Under the pieces are notes generated by a model. The model saw nothing but the letters and a program-made list of their open reading frames with translations. It was not told the origin of the DNA and did not search any database. A stretch of DNA of 64,000 nt from positions 682,001 through 746,000 of the forward strand of contig JAJTTP010000013.1 of assembly GCA_023313575.1 (NCBI GenBank). The letters are read 5' to 3'. Shown piece after piece: positions 55,336 through 64,000 of the stretch (positions are counted from its first letter, which is position 1; each line of letters starts with the position of its first letter). This DNA comes from Eutypella sp. D-1 (taxonomy: Eukaryota; Ascomycota; Sordariomycetes; Xylariales; Diatrypaceae). Both the position numbers and the translations under genes were made by a program.

Positions 55336-55758
55336 ATGGCTATGAATCTATTCGCTGTTTGTTTTCTAGCAATCTGTGCCGTGGTGCCTAGAGCCCTGGC
55401 TGCACCCATGAGCACTGAGGCCGTACGCCGTAACGAAGGCGATATCAATCCCGACTACATCTATACGGATGTTGACGCTATCGAGTCCCGCCGTGATGAG
55501 GGCGAGGTCAATCCCGATTACATCTACACGGATGTTGACGCTATCGAGAAGAAGTCTCGCCGTGATGAGGGCGAGGTTAATCCCGACTACATCTATACGG
55601 ATGTTGACGCTATCGAGTCCCGCCGTGATGAGGGCGAGGTCAATCCCGACTACATCTACACGGATGTTAACGCTATCGAGAAAAAGTCTCGCCATGATAA
55701 GGGCGAGGTCAATCCCGACTACATCTATACGGATGTTAACGCTATCGAGTCTGTTTAA
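55336..55758 (+). CDS. Secreted five-repeat peptide precursor (candidate dikaritin-type RiPP precursor)
   Basis: A single-exon frame of 140 residues. Residues 1-22 are a signal peptide (hydrophobic core NLFAVCFLAICAVV, likely cut after ALA). Five repeats follow, each with the pattern (D/N)-(E/K)-G-(E/D)-(V/I)-NPDYIYTDV-(D/N)-A-I-E. The Tyr-Ile-Tyr segments begin at 41, 62, 85, 106 and 129, so spacing alternates 21, 23, 21, 23. Linkers alternate between Ser-Arg-Arg and Lys-Lys-Ser-Arg-Arg; dibasic Arg-Arg sites end at 32, 53, 76 and 97, while the fifth site is Arg-His. Signal peptide, repeated Tyr-bearing cores and Kex2-type sites are the design of ustiloxin and phomopsin precursors, and the UstYa gene is next door. 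The start at 55336 is chosen because it gives the signal peptide; an ATG two codons later is equivalent. Confidence 0.85.
   Translation: MAMNLFAVCFLAICAVVPRALAAPMSTEAVRRNEGDINPDYIYTDVDAIESRRDEGEVNPDYIYTDVDAIEKKSRRDEGEVNPDYIYTDVDAIESRRDEGEVNPDYIYTDVNAIEKKSRHDKGEVNPDYIYTDVNAIESV
55432..55755 (+). repeat. Five coding repeats of the peptide precursor
   Basis: Units begin at 55432, 55495, 55564, 55627 and 55696 and are 63, 69, 63, 69 and 60 bases long. Units 1/3 and 2/4 share linker type, so the array probably grew by duplication of a 132-base dimer. Differences are few and mostly third-position or single-base changes. Confidence 0.9.
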
Positions 55759-56019
55759 AATCAACCTTAAGTAATCAGATAAAGGTTCCAGGATATCCTG
55801 TTAAAAAAGAGATCGTGATCGGGTTTAAGCACACATTAATGTTCCAGTAATTATTATATAACCAGGTTATTACGGTTAGTTAAGCCTCACTTAGTGGAGC
55901 CATTCTCAATAGTTAGGATCTCAAAGATTAGATCCGGTCACTTATAATTTAAAGATCACCAGGGTGTATTAGCCGGGCGATCCCTTAAGCAAGGTTTTAA
56001 TGTTCCCCTCCTTTTTATG

Positions 56020-57560
56020 TTAATATATAATTTTAGCCTAAAATCCATTAATAATGCCCTTATTTTTTAAAGGTATAAAGTACTGGAGTGAAATAAAAAG
56101 TTAATATATTAATCTTTTTTATTAACGTTTTTTATAACTTTTAAACTTATATATTTTAAATAATTAATATAATATTAATATTAATATAACGTTATTATAC
56201 CGTTTATAAAATTAAATTATAAATTATAAATTTATTATTATTATTATTATTGCTTAACGCCCGGGGGAGCAGCTGTTTACTATTTTATAACCTTTTTAAA
56301 GGCATCGGGGCGTATTAAGTTAAGCTTTATTTTATATAATAATATATAAACATTTATTTAATAAATCGAATCCGAAAACGTGTTATTAAACGCGGTTTAA
56401 ATTATAACCTTTTTATAACCGAATAAAAGTAATTTTTAGTTTTTACATTTTAAATATTTCGTAAATTTTAAAACCTTATATCCCCCCCGAGGTTTATTTA
56501 AGCCGTATATACCTTATTCCGTAAAACTTTAAATCACGCGTTAATATATATACTGAATAAAAAAAAAAAAAAAACTAATAAACTTAAAAATAAAATCCAA
56601 CTTTTACCCGAAACTTTATCGTTAAACCTTTTATTTTTATTTACTTTTTTTTTTTAAATTTTTTATTTTCCTTTTCCATTTTTTATTTAGGGCAAATGTT
56701 AATATAAAAACTAATTATTTTTAAAAACTTTTAAAAAGTTAAAAAGTTATTTATTAAAACTTTTAAATATAATCTCGCCTTTTTTTCCGACCTCGGTTAT
56801 TAAATAAGCTTATATAATTATTTATTAAAAATAGCTTATACTTTTTTATATTATATTAAATGCTAAAGGTTTTTATCTTTTTTATATAAATATTTTAATT
56901 TCGCGTCCGGGTGCCCGAATTTACGGTAATATTACATAAAGTTTCTGTAACTTATTTTAATAATAAAGTACCGGTATAACGTTAATTTAATAAATACGTT
57001 TAGTTTTTTAAAATAACGGATATAATATATTAATTTTTAATTTTTATATTTTTTTAAAAGATTTAAAAAGGTTTATAATTATTAGTTTTTCCGTAAGTTA
57101 TAAGTAATCTTTTTAATAAACGATTTTACCCCGTACGTTATAAACGTATAATTTTTATCCATGTTTTTCCGCCGTGTTTTTATTTTTATAAATTTATTTA
57201 TTAACTTATTTCTTATTATATTATTATGTTTTAAGCATTATTTTATTTTAATATTATAAGCTTTTATTATAACGTAAAACTTAAAATATATTTATTAAAA
57301 TAACGGCGTTACGTTTACTTATAATTTTTAAATTACGTTATTATTGTTTAAATAAACCTAAATTCGTTATTTATTAAGATTAAGAAAAGCCGTGATAACG
57401 TGTTATAATTCTTTTTAAGCTTTTATTACCTCCGCGTCGAAATTAATCGATATCGGATCGAGTTTATTATACCCCGAAAATAGCAGCTTTTTATTCTGAT
57501 AAACCGCGAAGCCGTAACTTATTTTATCCCCTTTTTAAAAGCCGTTTATAAAAACCATTA
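56020..57560. mobile_element. AT-rich relic, probably a RIP-mutated transposable element
   Basis: The block is dominated by TA, TTA and TAA words. CpA and TpG are scarce while CpG persists (for example 56366-56410), the signature of C-to-T change at CpA by RIP. No frame of useful length survives. The original element cannot be identified. The right edge near 57600 coincides with a return to GC-balanced DNA and a G14 run at 57653-57666. Confidence 0.7.
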
Positions 57561-57652
57561 TATCCCTAAAAGGTAACGAATTGTACCAATTCTCGAAGGC
57601 GTTCGCCGCTTGTTCTTTGGGGAGCCTTTATGGAACCCGGAGGATAGGTGGT

Positions 57653-57666
57653 GGGGGGGGGGGGGG
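57653..57666. repeat. Poly-G run
   Basis: Fourteen consecutive G bases just outside the AT-rich block. Confidence 0.9.
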
Positions 57667-58561
57667 CCAAGACCGGGCGGCGAATCGCTGGTAGTAACAT
57701 AGCAGCTATCTGCACTTTAATCCTGGGTGGCCGCGTGCCTCCTGCTCCAGGGTGACCTCGAAGTAAACTTAAGAAAAGAGTCTAATGTTCGTATCTACCA
57801 GAATCTGCTGACAGGCGGAGTCGATAAGCTCTTGTTATTATAAAATCATTTTATCAGATTCATTCCGAACCCGTCTTGAAATAATAATACGAACTACTTT
57901 GGAGGGAAAGGGACGCTTCTGCCAAGTATCTAAGGTTATAAAGGCTTAGGTGGTTATCGTGCTTACTTGAATATTCACGTCTTTGACCATTTAAACTCTT
58001 AATATATGTAACGAAGCCTATACTGATCTGTTTTAAAAGGACTACGTGTATTCACGAAAACTAAGGTTATTAATTTTCAAATAATAATAAAGGAGAACCG
58101 GCTTTTGGTTCGGTAGAAAGGTTTGCAAATACTTTTCCTGTAAAATGAAATCTATACGAATCCTATAGATTTCGATTGGCAGCTAAAGAACAGGAAACCA
58201 ATGACTAGATACATGACAGTTCCTCCAATTCTCATACTTTTCCTGTCCACAATCCTGACGATATCTCTGTTAAGGTATCTGGATGGACCATAAAAACCAC
58301 TTTTCTCCGATGGTTTACCAATAACCATGTGGAGACGCTTAAGTTCTTCCGAAAAAGAGGAAGTGGAGAAGTTTGGTTTATTTGTAACAATACACGAGTT
58401 AAACCCAGATATCAGTTATGTGCCACCACAGTACGATTGAGAGAGGAATCAGAGCAGCCCCATAACACTTTCTACCCGTGTTCTTACATGCTTTTTGAAA
58501 CATAAGGCCTAGGTTTACCGTAGTCGCTTTGCCACCACTTATAAACCTACGCATATTGATA

Positions 58562-59637
58562 TCATTCCTTACTTTTCTCGATCTTCAGCGCCGTCTTCTT
58601 CTTTGTCTGGCTTCGGCTCTTATTTCGCTTCTCTTCATCGTATAAGGCCTGTGCACCGGGGTGATAAGGGGTTCTTGTCACCGTGCGACCCCTCAGTGTG
58701 TGGAGTCTTATATGCTGTAACCAGTTGTCCTTGCGGTTAAACTTCCTGACACAAAACGGGCATTGTGTGAATTGGGGGTTGTGATAACTATTAATGCGTT
58801 AGCATGCGAGGACGTTATTAACGGAGCACAGGCTTCTTACGACGCAACATGTCTTTTTAAATGTTCGCTCCGCTTAAATGGCTTTCGGCCTACACACTTG
58901 GGATAGGTGCAGCTGTGTATGCCTGTATTTATCACCCGAGACAATATCGGGTCCTGATCCCATTGTGCCCGCTCGGTGGAAGCCCCCTGCAGGCGCTGTG
59001 CTCGATGAAGCTCGACGCTTTTGTCTTGAGGCCCGCCTATATGAACTCTGCGCTTATTGATAAGGCTTGTGTTCTTCTCTGAACAATTCAGGGCAGGCTT
59101 ATACCTTTCGCTATGAATAAAATAGCCCATGGGCCAGTCTGAGGAGTCATCGCACTCCGCCACGTTCAAACCCATGTCTGGAGCCGGGGCAAACGGCGAC
59201 GCCAAGCTATGGTGAGGATAAAGGACATTGCTGAGAACCTCTGATTTGACGGATTCGATGCCCTGGTTTTCCAACGGCTGCGGGTTAAGCACTCTGGTAT
59301 AATCGAACTCGATTTGTTGTGCCTGCATGCTGCCTTTCCGGCACGGCGCTACCGAGATGCCGTCCTCTATAAAATGCCCCCAGTCACTCTTGGAATGAGA
59401 AGGAAAATGGCCCGTAGGTATAGAGTTGCGGACAGCGAGTTCGTATCCCATATGCCGAGTATTTGTAGGGGCCTCATAGTCAATCAACAAATATCGACTC
59501 TGAGGCATCGAATGGCCAGAAATTGGCGTATGAGGACAGCCACACATTTTCGGAGTAGAGAAACTGCCAGAACAAGAAGCGCAGAATACAAACTGGCTTG
59601 CGACGTTGTACTCGTCGAAGTCGGGATGGGCTTCCAT
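58562..59637 (-). CDS. C2H2 zinc-finger transcription factor
   Basis: Two exons, 59637-58841 and 58787-58562, give 340 residues. The 53-bp intron (donor GTAAGA, branch GCTAAC, acceptor AATAG) splits the first zinc finger, which supports the splice. Finger 1 is C-x4-C (CTYPKCVGRKPFKRSEHLKR) with its His pair completed across the junction (H-VASY-H). Finger 2 is QCPFCVRKFNRKDNWLQHIR with a closing His in RLH. The FKRSEHLKRH helix resembles the BrlA-like class of fungal regulators. The N-terminal 240 residues are acidic and Pro/Ser-rich without a recognised domain, and the C-terminus is a basic tail (KRNKSRSQTKKK). It may regulate the nearby peptide locus 2.8 kb away, but the AT-rich block lies between them, so this is only a possibility. 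A further 5' exon cannot be excluded. Confidence 0.85.
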
Positions 59638-61899
59638 TGTTACAGGTCGAGGGATGAATTTCCAAGTATTAAGCAGGTATTCAGGAGCGTGTTACTGGAG
59701 AAGAAGGCCCGGTTCATGGCGGTATGGAATATGGGGAGTATAGGAAGATATATAGGTCTGGGAATGGATATGTCCGGGATATAACAGATATATCCCTCTT
59801 GTTCCAGATGGTGATTTAAACATAAAGCGAAACTAGCACAACTAATAACTCTAGGCTCGGGCCGCCAGGGGTCATAATCACACCTTCATACAATAGATGT
59901 TCTTTTTGAAGAATCGAGGTGGCTTCATAGACATTACATTGGGCATGAAAGATATTTTGGTAATACATTGTAGATCCCAGAGGCTGACGATTTTTATCAA
60001 GCCATCACTCCCAGCCAACCTGTCCAACCAGGTAAAGACGGTGCTTATTTTCAACAATCACTTTCGTGGGTTCACCATGGTACCTTCTTGGTGGTTCATC
60101 TAACAGTCTCAGTAGGCCACTTAATAAATGAGAAGCTATTCAAGGTCCGACAGGGCAAGAAGGTAATTGTCTCGGATCGCCGCCATCTATAAAATAATTG
60201 GATGGACAACTAGCCGACCGAAGCAAGCATCCCCTACATGGACCAATATTAGTTAATTACTACACATTTCAAGGATAAACTGAGAGACAAACGTGATTAA
60301 TAGGTCAGCCGCGCGTCTTTTTGCAGTATTGAGTAAGCTTCGTACCTGACTACGACTTGTAAGCAGTTAGGGTGACTTCTTGGCAGAATAACGCCGAGTA
60401 TAAGGTGGAGAAAAGATTAAGAAGAACGCTATGTGTTGATCACCACTAGGGGATTCTCTAGGTTGTACTTGCGAACTCTGATCCTGTAACTGCCGACGAG
60501 GCTAAGAATAGGGGCAAAGGAGATATGCACGTGCTTAGAACTACAGCTTAAAATTTGACTGGGAAACAAGCCATTGTTGCTAACAGGCCTTTCTGATTAG
60601 CTGGGTTGTCTTTAAGGTTGTGTAGGCCTCGCCGCATAGTCTTCTATTACTCTTTGGCTTATGGTTCGGGGGAACTTAAGAAATGCGTGCCAAATTTATG
60701 TTGTATAGCTCGTGTAATTAGCTTGATAATGTATAGCCCCATAGCCGTTTCTTAATACTAGTGAATAAAAGGAATCTGGGACCCCTTTATTGTCTTAGGA
60801 CACCCTAGCAAGTCTGAGGCAAACGAAATATTATTGGGTGCGATAGATATGCTCGATTCCTAGCAGGGACGGTGATAACCTGATTTAATCCATCTTCCAG
60901 CAGGAACCCCGGGATCAGGGTTGAAAAAAGCCGCCCTGAGCCATATGAATTTGTCTTACGTTTACTATCGTCGCATCTAAGACAACAGATCATGAGACTT
61001 GGCAATGGTTGCGTGTAGCAGGCGTCGTTAATAAGCTATCGTTTTCGATAAATGATGACAGATCGAAGATCCCGAGAGCCCTACGTCGTCCCTGCTTATA
61101 AACATCCCCAGGGGCATTTAAGGGAAGTATTAAAATCCCCCTATAAGAGAAAATGCGTGTTCCAAACAAATACAACTATTATTGAATATGGCGTACTATA
61201 ATGGCTCCCATTACGACATCCCTTAAATCTATATAAAGCCTTTCTAAAGTAATATGTATGCAAGCTTCATGGTACTTGTTCCAATTATCATGTCCTTTTA
61301 AGGAACACCTTTGGATCATATCAGATAGCAAGCGGGAATCATAAGAATATCCTCCTAGTCCAGGATGAATTAACGTAATCGTGAAATTGCGAGCTAGCTA
61401 TTAATGCCACTTCGAGGATCGCTGTCCTGTACCTCGTTAGCTGCACGCTCCGTAAAAAGCGATCAATCAAAATGCTGGTCACACGCCACATTCTATTCAC
61501 TTACTTGGTCCGTATGCACTTTTAAGGTTGTATTCGGGCTTATCAACATCCGGCGCCGGCAATGCGGCATGATAAACGTTAATACCGCACAGTTCGAAAG
61601 ATAAGCAGCTTGCATTACCGCTATGTGACTGTCCTAATTCAAATATCGTAACCTATATTGTCAATTTCTTAGGTAGGTCTGGCTGTTATTCCATGATGGG
61701 AAGATAGTAAGCTTATTGTAAAGCGGTTCAGTAAGCACCTGAGCTGGTTGACTATTATATTTTAATGTATGTCCTGGCCTTAGTGTAAATAGCTGACCTA
61801 AAGGACGATTCGGTCGTAAATATTAATCACTTAAAAGCAACAGCCTGCATATGCATGTCTTAGGGACATATTAGCTTAAAGAGCATATTTTACCTAATC
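59638..61899. other. Intergenic region
   Basis: Short frames only; no family resemblance was seen. Composition is intermediate and falls toward AT-rich after 61.8 kb. Confidence 0.45.
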
Positions 61900-64000
61900 A
61901 TTTACGTTATATGGGTTAATTATAGAATTAAAAATTAAATAATAATAATTATATTATAAGCTAAGTAATTAAAATAACGTTTATAACCTTAATTAATAAG
62001 CCGACTTTTTAAAACTTAATGCATTATAACTTTATAAAAAGTAAATTTATAACGAATTTATTTATCCGTAAAGGATTAAGTATAACTTTAAAAATTAAAA
62101 GTTATTTTTATTTATAAAAAATAATAAAAAATACCGATTTAAAGGGTTTATTAAAAGGTTTTTTAAGCACTTTTATTAAAAGATGAAATTAATTGTTTTT
62201 TTTTATAATTTTAAGTTAATAATTAAAACATTTAAACAACTAGGTATATAAAAAATTTATAAGCTTTTTATATATTTTTTCCTTTTTATATTTAATATTA
62301 TCTTTATATATATATAAAAACAATTTCCTGACATTTTACCCGTTTAATTAAAACTTTTAATCTTTTTTTATTCAAAAAAAGTAAAAACGTTTTTTAATTT
62401 ACAGCATATATTAATAAACTTAATATGGCATTAAATTTTATTTAAGTTATAATTTATCCGGTTAATTAAAAAATGTTATAACTTAATTAAGTTATTAAGT
62501 TTAAATAAAATTAATATAAATAATCCTTAACCATGGTATTAAAAGGGATAGCTATAATAAAATAAGCTATACTTAAGTTATATAATAAAAAAAGATAGCC
62601 TGGATAACTTAACTATCCCAGTGATTTTAAATAGCCTGGATAGCTTAATTATTTTAACGATTTAACATTTAACATTATATTCCGGTATTAAGAATAAACA
62701 ATATAAATAATATATAATTATATTTTTTACTTTTTTTTAAGATAATTTTTAAGCTTATTAATTTATAATATAATTTAATTATTTAAAGCGCTTTTTTATT
62801 ATTATTATTAAACGGAATTATTTATTATTTAAATCTTTTAATATTTTTATTAATATAAACCCTTGTTTAAATTATAAGTTAAAAATAAACCGGCCGTTAT
62901 AAAAAGCAGTTACGAGATTAATTTATATAACACTTAGTTATTTAATTTATTAAATTAAAAAGAAATCGGATTTATATCGTAACAAACACGGATAAAAAAC
63001 ATAATATAATAATTTAATCGTAAAGTTTTAAAACAGGAATAAAATAAAAAGGGTTAATTAAAAAGGATTATACTTTAAATATAATAATTATTATTAACCC
63101 GCTTCTTTTTATAAATAATTTTTTATATTAAGTTATATTTTTTTATAACCGTTTTATTTTATATAAGCCGTATAAAACCTTTTTATTTAAATTCTTCTAT
63201 ATTAAAATAAAAGTTAATTTTAACTTTATAAAACGTATATCGGTATATACGTGTTTATTAAATTTAATATATTTAACCATTTTTAAAAAAGGTTATTGCT
63301 ATTTATAAATACGGCACGTTTATAATAATTTATTAAAAATTAATCGTTATTTAAAGAGTTAACGTAAAATAAAATCGTATATATTTAAAAACATACCTTT
63401 TAAATAAATTAATAATAAAAAAATAAATTAAATATACCGTTAATTAATAAAAGTAACTTTTAATAAAAATGCTTTTAAAAATATTATCGAAAGTTATTTA
63501 AATTATCGATATATTTATAAAAATAACACTGTTTTTAACTACGTAACTTTATAAAAATAATTAGCTTATTTTATATTTAAGCATAATACTTTATAAATAT
63601 AATAAGCCCGAGGTTAATATATATTAAAATATATATTTTAATATTATTTAAAAGATTTATCGTTATATTATAAAAACAGTAACGGTTAAAAAAATATAAG
63701 TTAATAAAATAATTACTTATATTAGCTGCCGGTAACTTTAATAAGTAATAATTATAAAAAACCTTTTTATAACACGTTTTAAAATAATTTTTTATATATA
63801 TAAATTTTAAGTTTAAATAATTTATATATCTTTTTTATTTATACTTTTATTTAAAATAAACTTAAATATCCGTTACCGATAAAACATTTATAAATTAAAT
63901 ATTAAAATTATTAATAATAATCGATAATAAAGTTTAAATTTTTTTTTAATTAACATTTTATTATAACCTGGTTAAGTTATTAAGCTTAAATAAAATTAAT
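61900..64000. mobile_element. Second AT-rich RIP-type block, running off the window edge
   Basis: At least 2.1 kb of TA-dominated DNA without frames. A 40-base direct repeat occurs at 62476-62515 and 63961-64000; the two copies differ at four positions, all transitions (T/C or A/G), as expected of RIP acting on duplicated DNA. The spacing of about 1.49 kb and the second copy at the window edge leave open whether these are element ends or LTRs. A shorter imperfect repeat (ATAGCCTGGATA) occurs at 62597-62608 and 62631-62642. Confidence 0.7.

Larger units (their letters stand above)
55759..58561. other. Gene-free region containing an AT-rich RIP-type block
   Basis: After the precursor's stop there is about 250 bp of ordinary DNA, then the AT-rich block (56020-57560), then about 1 kb of mixed DNA leading to the transcription factor's 3' end. 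No intact gene was seen. Confidence 0.6.

Noticed and set aside
55366..55764. 132-codon frame antisense to the peptide precursor
   Set aside because: It is open only because the repeat units lack stops in that frame; it has no signal peptide or start context.

Overview
The window is nuclear DNA of a filamentous ascomycete (Pezizomycotina, probably Sordariomycetes). Genes are interrupted by short introns (mostly 50-190 bp) with GTAAGT-like donors and CTAAC-like branch sites. Intergenic DNA is full of pyrimidine tracts and TACCTACC/TAGGTAGG runs. The AT-rich blocks look like repeat-induced point mutation (RIP). No rRNA, tRNA or CRISPR array was found. Gene models were built by reading splice sites by eye; all listed multi-exon models keep frame, except the uncertain first exon near 31.7 kb.

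Layout. 0-6 kb: the end of a membrane-protein gene that seems to lack its 5' part, an MFS monocarboxylate-type transporter and a HAD-like hydrolase. 6-46 kb is the conserved core: 60S protein L5 (rpl5), a His/Pro/Gln-rich small protein, a 7-kb stretch without recognisable genes, an LRR protein resembling fungal Mhp1, a DUF6536-type membrane protein, a 112-residue protein, Nhp2 of H/ACA snoRNPs, a small membrane protein, the Nem1 nuclear-envelope phosphatase, eIF2B beta (gcd7), a disordered 614-residue protein and the NatA catalytic subunit (ard1). Four of these act in ribosome assembly or translation.

46-64 kb has an accessory character: sparse genes, two related two-finger C2H2 proteins, an orphan gene, a UstYa/DUF3328 gene divergent from a secreted five-repeat peptide precursor, a C2H2 transcription factor and two RIP-type AT-rich blocks, the last running off the window edge.

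The most interesting system is at 53.4-55.8 kb. A DUF3328 (UstYa-type) enzyme with both HxxHC motifs intact shares a 0.9-kb promoter region with a 140-residue precursor. The precursor has a signal peptide and five near-identical repeats, each holding a Tyr-Ile-Tyr-Thr-Asp segment, separated by Arg-Arg sites for a Kex2-type protease. This is the architecture of ustiloxin/phomopsin-type (dikaritin) ribosomal peptides. The repeat sequence does not match the ustiloxin, phomopsin or asperipin cores as I know them, so this may be an undescribed fungal RiPP locus. No tyrosinase, methyltransferase or second UstY gene was recognised, so the cluster is minimal, scattered or partly lost.
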